DNA of 59,445 nt. Origin: Candidatus Bathyarchaeota archaeon. Lineage in GTDB: Archaea > Thermoproteota > Bathyarchaeia > Bathyarchaeales > Bathycorpusculaceae. The translations under genes and the position numbers were made by a program. Position 1 is the stretch's first letter. Every line of letters starts with the position of its first letter. The DNA lies in the NCBI GenBank assembly GCA_017883615.1, contig JADGNF010000006.1, positions 1-59,445 of the forward strand, in the 5' to 3' direction. The notes beneath the pieces are model-generated. The model was not told the DNA's origin. It worked only from the letters and a program-made list of their open reading frames with translations, and did no database searches. Shown one piece after another: positions 1 to 8,335 of the stretch.

Positions 1-146
1 GAAGCGGCAAAATCATGAGACGCATCCTCAAAGCAGTCTTGGCTGGCACTCCAATCGGCGACGTCTCAACATTGGAAGACGACGCATCAGTGGACGACAT
101 AAAAAGCTCATACGAAGAAATGCGCAAGCAACTCGTCAAGAAGTAG
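1..146 (+). CDS. acsA: Acetyl-CoA synthetase (AMP-forming), C-terminal end only
   Basis: The gene runs in from the left edge; only the last 47 codons are present, read from base 3 and ending in TAG. They begin with SGKIMRRILKA, the highly conserved tail of AMP-forming acyl/acetyl-CoA synthetases, whose lysine (in GKIMRR) is the catalytic residue of the adenylation step and the residue regulated by acetylation in bacterial Acs. It is followed by the usual GD.STLED segment and a charged C-terminal helix. The full enzyme would make acetyl-CoA from acetate, ATP and CoA in the cytoplasm. A related acyl-CoA synthetase of the same family cannot be excluded from this fragment, but the STLED segment fits acetyl-CoA synthetases best. 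Confidence 0.85.
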   Translation, partial: SGKIMRRILKAVLAGTPIGDVSTLEDDASVDDIKSSYEEMRKQLVKK

Positions 147-190
147 ACGAGTCTTCTTTTCTTTCTTTTGTTTTCTTTTTTCTTTCTAAT
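147..190 (+). terminator. T-rich terminator after the acsA-like gene
   Basis: Directly after the stop codon come several runs of T broken by single C or G bases, on the coding strand. Archaeal RNA polymerase terminates at such T tracts without needing a hairpin, and none is obvious here. The rest of the gap up to 331 lies between convergent genes and I see nothing else in it. Confidence 0.5.
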
Positions 191-331
191 TGTTTTCTCC
201 CAAAGATATCTATTTTCCAAAAAAAGCAACGAATCGATTTCTTCTCATTAACTTTCGAGTTTGATTTACTATCTTAAGATGCAAAACTATGCTGAACTAA
301 AACAAAAGGAAAGATGCCGAGTTTGTCTCGG

Positions 332-1471
332 TTAAGCTTTCAGCTTTTTGAAAGCAACAACCGCTCCAACGACAATCACGACTGCTGCGATCCCGGCTAT
401 CACAATTAGTGCTGTTGGAATGCTGGCGGGTGTTGAGGGTTTCTGGGCAAAACTTAAGGCGGCATCCTTTACTGAGGTCACGTTTGTTCCAGTTGGCATT
501 GGATAGCATTGTTCAGGTAACGTGTATTGAGAACTGTAGCCGTTGGCCAAGAGGTTGTTTGCGGCTGTCTGGTCATAGGCAACTCGGTTGATTACGCAGC
601 TTCCGCCGTTAAGAAACATCGCAGTGGATGGGGTAACGGTGATTTGGCTGCCATAATTTGTGGAGTGAACCGTTATCGTTTTGTTTGGTCCGTACCAGTC
701 GCAATATGTAGTTATGTTAACGTCGTTATACTTGTTGACTATTCGCAAAGCGCACATGTAGCATTCCGCGTAGTGGGCTGTTCCATTTCCGTCGACTATT
801 TGATACTTCACTTGGTCAGCCAGGGTCACATCCATACCGCAAACTTCACATGACTTTGTAGTCAACACAGTTGGGGAAGCTTCAGGACTCATGGAATTCG
901 TGGGCATAGGACCCATGCTTTCCATCGGTGAAGCAGAAGCACTTGGGCTGAATGCATACTTCATAGCTGCTTGGGCAACCGTCATTACTGTCGCGTTTGC
1001 GGGTATGGTTACGTTTTGTATGGTTGCGAGGTAAGGCGAGGTTCCGTTGTTAGCGAACAAATCGTCAACTGCGGTTTGGTTGTAGCAGACTCGGTTCTTC
1101 ATGCAGCTGCCATCGATGAATATCGCGCTTGTCGGGTTCACGGCAACAATGTTCCCGTCTTCTTTGAGGTTTATCGTTATTGTGTTATTGGGTCCGTACC
1201 AGTCGCAATAAGTGGTTATGTTTAGTGCGCCGAGTTTCGGAAGCAACTTAAACGCACACTTCAAGCACTCAACATAGTGCGAGGTTCCGGTTGAATCAAC
1301 AACCATCAGGTGAGACTGGGAAACAGAATCCACAGTCATACCGCACTGTTCACATGTTTGGCTGCCAACTCCGCCTTGCATCCCCTGCATTTCTGCAAAG
1401 GTTGCCATTATCGAGGTCGAAATAATTGAAAATGCAATCAATAAGACGTAGGCTACAATTTTTTGTTTCAT
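332..1471 (-). CDS. Exported membrane-anchored protein with two NosL-like CxxCGM domains
   Basis: A 379-residue protein if started at the ATG at 1471, which follows a GGAG site and opens a clear signal peptide (residues 3-25). Two homologous domains follow, each starting CExCGM (C40/C43; the second around residue 205) and each containing HY.EC..CA and a repeated TTYCDWYGPN segment. NosL and related metallochaperones bind Cu(I) through a CxxCGM-type motif, so metal (copper) binding outside the cell is likely. A P/S/M-rich linker separates the domains. The C-terminus is one membrane helix (about 350-372) followed by FKKLKA, a stop-transfer tail. The larger reading frame that extends upstream lacks a start or signal and is not used. 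The tandem duplication is unusual. It stands alone, divergent from the flavoenzyme gene at 1679. Confidence 0.7.
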   Translation of the reverse strand: MKQKIVAYVLLIAFSIISTSIMATFAEMQGMQGGVGSQTCEQCGMTVDSVSQSHLMVVDSTGTSHYVECLKCAFKLLPKLGALNITTYCDWYGPNNTITINLKEDGNIVAVNPTSAIFIDGSCMKNRVCYNQTAVDDLFANNGTSPYLATIQNVTIPANATVMTVAQAAMKYAFSPSASASPMESMGPMPTNSMSPEASPTVLTTKSCEVCGMDVTLADQVKYQIVDGNGTAHYAECYMCALRIVNKYNDVNITTYCDWYGPNKTITVHSTNYGSQITVTPSTAMFLNGGSCVINRVAYDQTAANNLLANGYSSQYTLPEQCYPMPTGTNVTSVKDAALSFAQKPSTPASIPTALIVIAGIAAVVIVVGAVVAFKKLKA

Positions 1472-1678
1472 GCAGGAAAAACTCCAAGAATAGTGTAGGG
1501 CTCTTTGTAATTTCTGTAATATTTTACGACTGTTACTATTTTTTAGTGTTTGTGACTGTACGAACACAACAACAAACCTAAAGGAGAACTTCAAAAAATC
1601 CAAATAGATTGCAGAAAATCTTGCATAAGCGTTAATTAGACAATGATCAATACCATGCAGTTCAAGGGGAGGGGTGAC

Positions 1679-3145
1679 GTGACTAAAAAAGTCATAATAA
1701 TCGGCGCAGGCGTAGGCGGCCTTTCCGCGGGATGCTACGCCCAAATGAGCGGGTTCGAAACAGAAATTTTCGAAATGCACAACCTGCCAGGTGGGCAGTG
1801 CACCAGCTGGAAAAGAGGAGGATACACTTTTGACGGTTGTATCCATCATTTAGCGGGTTGCAACCCAAATTTCTTGCTTTACAAAATGTGGCAAGAGATA
1901 GGTGCTTTTCCAACACGCTCCGTTCTCTTCCCAGAGCATATGTGCCAAGTCGAAGACGAAACAGGTAAACGCTTCAACGTGTACGTTGACCTTGAGCGAC
2001 TCGAACAGGAAATGAAGCAACTCGCTCCTCAGGACTCCTCAACAATCGATGCATACATTAAGGCAGCAAAAGTTTTCACAACTCTCGACATGCTCGACAT
2101 GCCAATGTTGGACAGAGCAGGGTTCCTGAAACGTTTCTTTAAAATGGCAACAATCCTTAAATGGGGTGTGCTTATGAGCAAATTTGCCCAAAAGTTCCAG
2201 AACACATACATGTGCAAGGTTTTTCCCACAATCCAATATGACTGGACCGAGACACCCCTTTTCGTCCATCTTAACATGATTGGAAACTGCCACAGCAAAA
2301 ACTATGGAGTCCCCGCAGGTGGTTCGCTGGAATTTGCAAAAGCCATCGAGCAAAGATACAAAAAACTTGGCGGAAGTATAAACTATAATGCCAAAGCAGA
2401 GAAAATCTTGGTTGAAAACGACAAAGCGGTTGGCATAAAACTCGCAGATGGAACCGAACATCGAGCAAATACTTTAATTTCGGATGTCTTTGCGCACAGC
2501 ACCATCTTTAGCTTTCTCGAAGGCAAATATGTAGACGCAAAAGTCAACAAACAATTTGCGAAACCTAAAGATGACATAGAAATGGGTCTGCACGTTTCGT
2601 TAGGGTTAAACCGCGATCTCTCCAAAGAACCACGGGCTCTAGTTCTCTTTCTCGAGAAACCGGTGAAAATAGCCGACAAAGAACGCACCAAATTGGATTT
2701 GGAATTATTCGGATACGACCCAAGTCTCGCACCCGTAGGCAAATCAGTTCTAAAAGTACTTCTCAATACAAGCTTCACTTATTGGCGAGAACTACACAAG
2801 AACCCTGAACGGTATAATGCCCAAAAACAGCAAATAGCCCAAACTGTTCTCAAGCTTCTGGAGAAACGGTTCCCCCGTATCCAAGAGCAAGTTGAGGTCA
2901 CAGATGTAGCTACAACGGTGACCACAGAGCAGTTCACGGGCATTGACTCAACATATGATATGAACTGGGGCTTCTCGGACACGCTTAACTTCATGAGGGG
3001 AAAACCCAAAACGTTGCCCGGGCTCGGGGGCTTCTTTTTGGTTGGTAGACAAGCAGGGTTGCCAGGTTCCGCGGGGCAAGCACGCAACACGATCAAGAAA
3101 ATCTGCAGTAGCGAAGGCGTTCCGTTCATGCCCAAAACCGAGTAA
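1679..3145 (+). CDS. FAD-dependent oxidoreductase of the phytoene desaturase / CrtI type
   Basis: Starts at GTG 1679, chosen because GGAGGGGTGA lies immediately upstream; the in-frame ATG at 1643 has no such site. The N-terminus KKVIIIGAGVGGLSAG is the dinucleotide-binding fold (GxGxxG), followed by E..NLPGGQC, the second FAD-contact motif of the phytoene-desaturase / retinol-saturase family. The C-terminus has a typical closing FAD motif (GLGGFFLVGRQAGLPGSAGQ). About 488 residues, normal for the family. Members desaturate, saturate or isomerise polyprenyl or carotenoid-like lipids; in archaea related enzymes also act on isoprenoid lipids. Whether this one acts on carotenoids is unknown: no carotenoid genes are adjacent. 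A prenyl synthase lies far away at 41 kb. Confidence 0.75.
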   Translation: MTKKVIIIGAGVGGLSAGCYAQMSGFETEIFEMHNLPGGQCTSWKRGGYTFDGCIHHLAGCNPNFLLYKMWQEIGAFPTRSVLFPEHMCQVEDETGKRFNVYVDLERLEQEMKQLAPQDSSTIDAYIKAAKVFTTLDMLDMPMLDRAGFLKRFFKMATILKWGVLMSKFAQKFQNTYMCKVFPTIQYDWTETPLFVHLNMIGNCHSKNYGVPAGGSLEFAKAIEQRYKKLGGSINYNAKAEKILVENDKAVGIKLADGTEHRANTLISDVFAHSTIFSFLEGKYVDAKVNKQFAKPKDDIEMGLHVSLGLNRDLSKEPRALVLFLEKPVKIADKERTKLDLELFGYDPSLAPVGKSVLKVLLNTSFTYWRELHKNPERYNAQKQQIAQTVLKLLEKRFPRIQEQVEVTDVATTVTTEQFTGIDSTYDMNWGFSDTLNFMRGKPKTLPGLGGFFLVGRQAGLPGSAGQARNTIKKICSSEGVPFMPKTE

Positions 3146-3147
3146 AC

Positions 3148-3801
3148 TCATTTTTCAATCAGTTTTCTGGTATAGTACCGATACTGCTTTTGCAGTTTGA
3201 GCGACAACGGAACCGATCCCCCTGCAGGTTTGCACTTGCCCGCTTTGATGGCTTTCACGATTGCCTCCTCGTTAAGTTCCGAGTCAATAACTGTGTAGGC
3301 TGTCCCGATTTGTGGACCGTAATGTGCGTCTGTACCCGCAACTTTTGGCAGCCTAAAAACATCTGCCGCCTGTTGCGCTTTCCTCACGCTGCGGCCAAAC
3401 GGAAAAGCTGATGCGTTAACCACTTCGATGGCGTCGAATTTGGCAGTAACATGTTTTCCTACGCTGCCTTTTAGCAAAGCGTACGGGTGACAAGCTATAG
3501 CGATGCCGCCTGCCCTATGGATTCGTTCGATAGTATCTTCTGCCGTTAAGTGCTTAGGAATGACTTCTTTGACGTTTAATCCAACTATGTGTCCGTTTGC
3601 GCTAGAAACTTCGATCCCTGGGATGATTAGGATGTCGTGGGTTTCTTTGGCGATTTTCAAGGCGCCTTCAACGCGGTTGTGGTCGGTGATGGCTACTGCG
3701 TTTAAGCCTTGTTTTTTGGCGTAGTAAACAAGGTCCTTGGCGGTGATGAGCGAGTCTGGGCTAAATATAGTGTGAACATGGAGGTCAGCATTAACAGGCA
3801 T
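3148..3801 (-). CDS. PHP-domain metal-dependent phosphoesterase
   Basis: About 217 residues from ATG 3801 (a GTG at 3810 is an alternative). The N-terminal ADLHVHT and the following TDHN carry the metal-binding His and Asp residues of the PHP superfamily, the PGIEVSS segment supplies a further acid, CHPYA a further His, and GTDAHY near the C-terminus closes the site. Stand-alone PHP proteins hydrolyse phosphate esters or 5'-ends of nucleotides; the exact substrate cannot be read from the sequence. It starts 13 bases after the metG stop on the same strand and is probably co-transcribed with it. It converges with the flavoenzyme gene, with only 2 bases between the two stops. Confidence 0.8.
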   Translation of the reverse strand: MPVNADLHVHTIFSPDSLITAKDLVYYAKKQGLNAVAITDHNRVEGALKIAKETHDILIIPGIEVSSANGHIVGLNVKEVIPKHLTAEDTIERIHRAGGIAIACHPYALLKGSVGKHVTAKFDAIEVVNASAFPFGRSVRKAQQAADVFRLPKVAGTDAHYGPQIGTAYTVIDSELNEEAIVKAIKAGKCKPAGGSVPLSLKLQKQYRYYTRKLIEK

Positions 3802-3813
3802 CTTGGGCACCGC

Positions 3814-5520
3814 TCAAATTGGTCTTGCTTTTTCTTCCCTGATTTTCTGCAGTTGTTCATCCAACTTGCTTTCGTCAGCGTCAATTTTATGAAACAGCGG
3901 CTCAGACTTGCCGATATTATGCCCCGATTCCAGAGGCGCGACCGCTTCGTCCCAACGCGTTTTAATTACGCTTCCCGAGAGCCCAAGGGTCTGCCAAATC
4001 TTTTCCGCGGTTCCGGGCATGAAGGGCACCGAAGTTACCGATAGAGCCTTAACAAATTGGACAGCTACATAGAATATTGTTGCGGCTCTAGCGGGGTCGG
4101 TTTTAAGTAATTTCCATGGCTCCTTCTCGTTAAGGTACTGGTTGCCCAGGCGACTTAGGCTTATGAGTGTATTGGCGGCGGACTGAAGCTTTGCGTTGTC
4201 GAGGTCTTTTGCGATGGCTTCGATCCTTTCACGTATGGTTGTGAGGACCATTTCGTCGTCGGCGTCGAGTTTCTCTGCTTTTGGGACTTCACCGTTGAAC
4301 TTCGAATTCACAAATGTCAAGGTGCGGTGGATGAAATTGCCGTAGGTGTCATTGAGATCTGCGTTGATTTTACCAATAAATCCGTCCCAGGTGAAATCTG
4401 TATCCTTTGTTTCAGGGCGTGTGGCAATAAGGAAGAAACGCCAGTAATCGACTGGGAACATTTCGAGGGCTTCGTCAATCCAGATGCCGATTTTGCGGCT
4501 TTTAGACGCTTTTTCGCCCCTAAACTGTAAGAATTCAGTTGCGGAAACGTTCCAGGGAAGGTTGTAATCTTCGCCTGAAGCCAGCAACAACGCTGGCAAA
4601 ATAATTGTATGGAACGGTATGTTATCTTTACCCACAAAGTAGAGTGTTTTCGCATTCTTGTTGAACCAGTATTCTCGCCACAGTTCAGGTTGACCCATCC
4701 GTAGGCACTGTTCTATGGTTGCTGAGACATAGCCTAGAACCGCATCGACCCAGACGTAGATAGTTTTGCCTTCGGCACCTGGAAACGGTGCAGGAATTCC
4801 CCACTCAATGTCTCGAGTGACTGCTCGGGGCTTCAAGCCTTCTTTAATCCAATTGAGGCTGAAGTTTTTGGCGTTGCTGGAAATCTGCTGGTTCTCCTCC
4901 AAGAATTTGCATAAGGGCACTGCGAATTTTGAGAGGTCTATGTACCAATGTTTGGTTTTTTTGATAATTGGTTTGCTGTGGCAGATGATGCAGTAGGGTT
5001 GGTTGAGCATTGTTGGTTCAAGGAGCCTGCCGCATCGGTCGCATTGGTCCCCTCGTGCATGTTCGTAGTCGCAATGCGGACAGTGGCCTTCAACGAATCG
5101 GTCTGGTAGAAACCGCTGGTCCTGCTGGCAGTAGAGCATCTCAGTTTCTTTCTCAAAGATGTAGCCATTGCGATAAATCTTCATGAGATGCTGCTGGACG
5201 AATTCTCTGTGGACCGGGCTTTCGGTGCTAGTGTAATTGTCAAAACTGGCTTCCCACTTTCGGAAGAGGGCGGTAACGCATGCGTGGTTGCGGTCAGTCA
5301 GTTCTTTCGGCGTGATTTTTTCTTTCATAGCTTCCACCTCGATGGGTGTGCCATGGGTATCGGAGCCGCCAACCATTAACACATCTTCGCCCTGCAATCT
5401 ATAGTATCGAGCTACAACGTCTGCAGACAAAACGGAGCCTACAAGATTGCCTAAGTGAGGCGTTACGTTGATGTAGGGCCAAGCTGCGGTGACTAGAACT
5501 TTTTGTGGCACAAAGGACAC
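3814..5520 (-). CDS. metG: Methionyl-tRNA synthetase
   Basis: 568 residues, class I synthetase that charges tRNA-Met. Seen in order: the ATP-binding HLGN motif (HIGH equivalent) near residue 20, a knuckle region with CPHCDYEHARGDQCDRCGRLL and a second CIIC pair for zinc, and KASKS (KMSKS equivalent) in GEKASKSRKIGIW, where archaeal enzymes commonly have KFSKS. An anticodon-binding helical domain follows. It ends without the C-terminal tRNA-binding/dimerisation domain found in longer MetRS, as in many archaea where that domain is encoded separately. Upstream gene of a probable two-gene unit with the PHP protein. Confidence 0.95.
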   Translation of the reverse strand: MSFVPQKVLVTAAWPYINVTPHLGNLVGSVLSADVVARYYRLQGEDVLMVGGSDTHGTPIEVEAMKEKITPKELTDRNHACVTALFRKWEASFDNYTSTESPVHREFVQQHLMKIYRNGYIFEKETEMLYCQQDQRFLPDRFVEGHCPHCDYEHARGDQCDRCGRLLEPTMLNQPYCIICHSKPIIKKTKHWYIDLSKFAVPLCKFLEENQQISSNAKNFSLNWIKEGLKPRAVTRDIEWGIPAPFPGAEGKTIYVWVDAVLGYVSATIEQCLRMGQPELWREYWFNKNAKTLYFVGKDNIPFHTIILPALLLASGEDYNLPWNVSATEFLQFRGEKASKSRKIGIWIDEALEMFPVDYWRFFLIATRPETKDTDFTWDGFIGKINADLNDTYGNFIHRTLTFVNSKFNGEVPKAEKLDADDEMVLTTIRERIEAIAKDLDNAKLQSAANTLISLSRLGNQYLNEKEPWKLLKTDPARAATIFYVAVQFVKALSVTSVPFMPGTAEKIWQTLGLSGSVIKTRWDEAVAPLESGHNIGKSEPLFHKIDADESKLDEQLQKIREEKARPI

Positions 5521-5633
5521 TCTCCAAACACTTTGAACTGATTGTTGAGAGATGATGTGGATTCTCTTACTTAAACGGTGCCGAAAAGTGTTTTAGCCGC
5601 ATTATTTCGGTGGAACTACTCAAAAAGTAAGAA

Positions 5634-6155
5634 CTAATGCATTCTTTCCAGATCTGTGCAGAAGTTGGTTTCGCCTGATGCACAGCGTTTCTTCATATAT
5701 CCAACGGTTTGATTGTAAAGGTGTTGGAAATGTTCTCCGTAAGTAGAGTCCTGCTTTTCCTGCCTCATCGCGACTATCCAAGGCTGCAGTTTTCGCCAAT
5801 CAGTAATCACATAATGACCTAATCGGTCGGCTACAACGTCAAGGTCTACGAATTTCTTCTCCACTAAAAAACCAACTTGCTCAAAGAAAGCTGTTACTTC
5901 AGCAGGATACTCACTAGCTTCGATATCTTTTTCCTCCAAAGCTTTGTAGGTTTCGAAAGTCGTAAATTGGTATTTGTTATCCATCCATTTGAAGGCTTTT
6001 CGGAGATTTTCATTTTCTGCCCACTCAAACAGCTTCATTGATATTTCGACGTTGCGGTGTTTCTCCATGTGTCTAAGCTGAACAAGTGCAAAGACAGAGA
6101 CTAAAATAGCAGAGGCCGCTGAGATAATGGCTGTGCCTTCGAAGATTGTGACCAA
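5634..6155 (-). CDS. Membrane-anchored protein resembling DUF4760
   Basis: 173 residues. A single N-terminal membrane helix (about residues 8-26, AIISAASAILVSVFALVQL) is followed by RHMEKHR and a soluble, charged helical domain ending KRCASGETNF. The pattern of a short anchor and a domain with W/F-rich helices (LFEWAENENLRKAFKWM) resembles the DUF4760 family, which has no known function. It ends in TAG. It is single, between metG and the RDD gene, with about 110 bases upstream of metG. Functional assignment is not possible. Confidence 0.6.
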   Translation of the reverse strand: MVTIFEGTAIISAASAILVSVFALVQLRHMEKHRNVEISMKLFEWAENENLRKAFKWMDNKYQFTTFETYKALEEKDIEASEYPAEVTAFFEQVGFLVEKKFVDLDVVADRLGHYVITDWRKLQPWIVAMRQEKQDSTYGEHFQHLYNQTVGYMKKRCASGETNFCTDLERMH

Positions 6156-6219
6156 GCGAAATTCCTATTATGAAGCTGGCTTGGCATCTTAATTAAAATT
6201 GCCGTGGAAGCCTCCCCAA

Positions 6220-6771
6220 TTAAGGGAGAGTTTCGCGGATAACGACAGTTCCAGAAAGATAATTAAACGCTCTTTGTCTCCGTCGAGTGTAAAGGAGCCA
6301 GCCTAAGATTACGTCAATGGGCAAAAGAAAGCCTTTCCCAACGCTTTCCAAAGCAGCTTGACCCCTGTTAATGCGCCCGCCGTCTAGTCGCGTAACTCTT
6401 AGTCGCATGACCATTTTGCCTATTGATTGCCCGTAAATGCCATCCATCAAGAACCAGTAGAAGAAGTATAAGACCCCGCCCAAATTGAAGAAAGGAATCC
6501 AACTGGGCCATGTTCCCCACCACGTAAAAGAACCGCTGGCCACCCACGTAAACAAGCTTAGAAAAGTAACTACTAAACCGATAATTATGATATCAATGAG
6601 CCATGCGACGAAGCGTTCTCCCCAGAATGCTAACTTCAATCCTGAAGCCACAGCTGGAGCTGGTTCTTGAGGGGCTTGAGTTGACTATTCGAACGTCACT
6701 GGCGTTCCGCATTTTGGACAGAATTTCGCGTCTAATGCAAGTTCGTTTCCGCAGTTTTTGCAAAATGGCAT
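6220..6771 (-). pseudogene. Zinc-ribbon + RDD membrane protein, interrupted by an in-frame TAG
   Basis: Read from ATG 6771 the frame encodes a zinc ribbon (MPFCKNCGNEL...KFCPKCGTPV, four Cys), then TFE, a TAG stop at 6687-6685, and then continues in the same frame as STQAPQEPAPAVASG and a 140-residue RDD domain with three or four membrane helices (IDIIIIGLV..., YFFYWFLMDGIYGQSIGKMVMRL). Zinc-ribbon-linker-RDD is a common archaeal architecture, so the TAG probably replaces a CAG glutamine codon in the linker. The remaining RDD part has a possible GTG start at 6651 but no ribosome site there. TAG ends many other genes in this window, so decoding it as pyrrolysine is not supported. Either a nonsense mutation, a base-calling error or readthrough. 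Confidence 0.7.
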
Positions 6772-6898
6772 GCAATTCCTCAAATCCATCATAGGATTTC
6801 AGGTATATCTATTCTTCTATACTGCTTCTTCGAGTTCCAGATGTTGCTGCAAAGCTTAAATCTTAAAGAAGATAATTTTAGTATCCGGTAGATTGGTT

Positions 6899-7996
6899 AT
6901 GTCTTACTGTAGAAAATGCGGAGCCAAATTGGACTCGGACGCAAAATTTTGCCGTGTTTGCGGTACACCGGTCGAGTCTCCAGCGCAAATGCAAAAAGCT
7001 AGTTCTCGCCGCAAGGGGACGCCTTTCATAGTGCCCGTAGCGATTTTGATATCTATACTCCTTATAGGGTTCTTTTTCGCCGTTATCGCTTTCGTGCCCT
7101 TCAGGTCCGTGAATTTCAACCAAACCGAAGTAGCTTCATCCTTTCCGGGCGCACAAAATGTTAATTTGAATTTTGACGCAGATGTTGCGAATGTAAACGT
7201 GATTCCTACAGATTTAACCAATCAGCTAGTCAGGATGGAAGTTTCTGCCACCGGTTCAACGGGACTTTTCGGTTCAGACACGCAACCCCTAAAAATAACT
7301 TTCAATAACGCAACATCAGGCGATACACTCACCGTTACCTCACATGTTTCAAGAGCCGAATTTTGGCCCATTTCACCTAACCTCAAAGTAACCTGCAACA
7401 TCTACATCGAACGTTCTGCTGTAATGAATATTAACGCCCAAACAACGGTAGGAAAAATCACTCTTAAACCTGAAATAAACATAGTCCCACAGGAATTCCG
7501 AAACATAACCCTGAAAAGCACCACAGGCAGCATAGAAACAAACCTAACCGACCTCTTTAGCCTAAACGGAGACATCTCGATTTCGTCAACCACTGGAACT
7601 ATCCATTTGAACTGGGATAACGCTCACGTTTTCCGAAACACAGCTGTTAACCTCAAATCAACCACTGGCTCGATAACGGCTAACATCGCAGAAAATGGAG
7701 ACATAGGTAGCAACGTTTCAATGCGTGCCATTACAACGACGGGCAGTATTAACTTAGGGATGAACATAAACGGCAACGTTGGGGCACAAATTATTTCTCA
7801 CACGTCAGTTGGTGCCATATCGGTTGACGTGCAAAACTTCAACGGCAACAAATCGCCAATTTACAGCAGCAACTACCCCGCCACAAGCAACTTCATAGTA
7901 GATCAAACGACAACAACTGGCAGCATCCATATCAACGCAGACTACCAAGGTACCCCTTCTGTTCAAGCTCAGGGCGTATCCCCCTCGATGCCTTGA
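6899..7996 (+). CDS. Zinc-ribbon membrane protein with DUF4097-like beta repeats
   Basis: About 365 residues from ATG 6899. The N-terminus is a four-Cys zinc ribbon (YCRKCGAKL...FCRVCGTPV), nearly a copy of the one in the divergent RDD gene next door. One membrane helix follows (about 42-66, FIVPVAILISILLIGFFFAVIAFVPF). The rest is an outward-facing domain of short beta repeats: the motif TTGSI or TTGTI occurs five times at 25-40 residue spacing, typical of adhesin-like DUF4097 beta-solenoids. Location: membrane, ribbon inside and solenoid outside. Shared ribbons and divergent arrangement suggest a functional link with the RDD protein, but the role is unknown. Confidence 0.75.
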   Translation: MSYCRKCGAKLDSDAKFCRVCGTPVESPAQMQKASSRRKGTPFIVPVAILISILLIGFFFAVIAFVPFRSVNFNQTEVASSFPGAQNVNLNFDADVANVNVIPTDLTNQLVRMEVSATGSTGLFGSDTQPLKITFNNATSGDTLTVTSHVSRAEFWPISPNLKVTCNIYIERSAVMNINAQTTVGKITLKPEINIVPQEFRNITLKSTTGSIETNLTDLFSLNGDISISSTTGTIHLNWDNAHVFRNTAVNLKSTTGSITANIAENGDIGSNVSMRAITTTGSINLGMNINGNVGAQIISHTSVGAISVDVQNFNGNKSPIYSSNYPATSNFIVDQTTTTGSIHINADYQGTPSVQAQGVSPSMP

Positions 7997-8070
7997 CTAC
8001 AGTTTCATTATCAGTTCCTAAATCTTTAAACTAAACTTCCACCTACTACAATGATGTAAAGGTGACAATT

Positions 8071-8310
8071 TTGACTGAACAAAGAAAATTTACACGTGAA
8101 GAACTCACAAAATTCGACGGCCGAAACGGCAACCCCGCGTACGTAGCTTACAATAACAAAGTCTATGACGTGACAAACAGCAGCTTCTGGATTCGAGGAG
8201 ACCACCTTGGAGCACATCAGGCTGGGACGGATTTAACTGAGGAAATGGATTTAGCGCCGCATGGAGCCGAAAACATTGAAAGAGCTAAACTTGTAGGCAC
8301 TCTGGTCTAA
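8071..8310 (+). CDS. Cytochrome b5-like heme-binding protein
   Basis: 79 residues. The start is taken as TTG 8071 because GGTGA lies five bases upstream; the GTG at 8062 is part of that site. The sequence FTREELTKFDGRNGNPAYVAY, VYDVTNS, HQAGTDLT and APHGAENIE is the compact archaeal/bacterial form of the cytochrome b5 domain. The His in GDHLGAHQAG and the one in APHG are the expected axial heme ligands. No signal peptide, so cytoplasmic or membrane-peripheral. A TATA-like CTTTAAACT lies about 45 bases upstream. Redox partners are not evident from neighbours. Confidence 0.85.
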   Translation: MTEQRKFTREELTKFDGRNGNPAYVAYNNKVYDVTNSSFWIRGDHLGAHQAGTDLTEEMDLAPHGAENIERAKLVGTLV

Positions 8311-8335
8311 CAATATCAAGGCGTTGCGTTTGGGT

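Noticed and set aside
6685-6687. TAG read as pyrrolysine
   Set aside because: Several other genes here (for example those ending at 11165, 11746 and 13196) use TAG as a normal stop, and no pyl genes are in the window.
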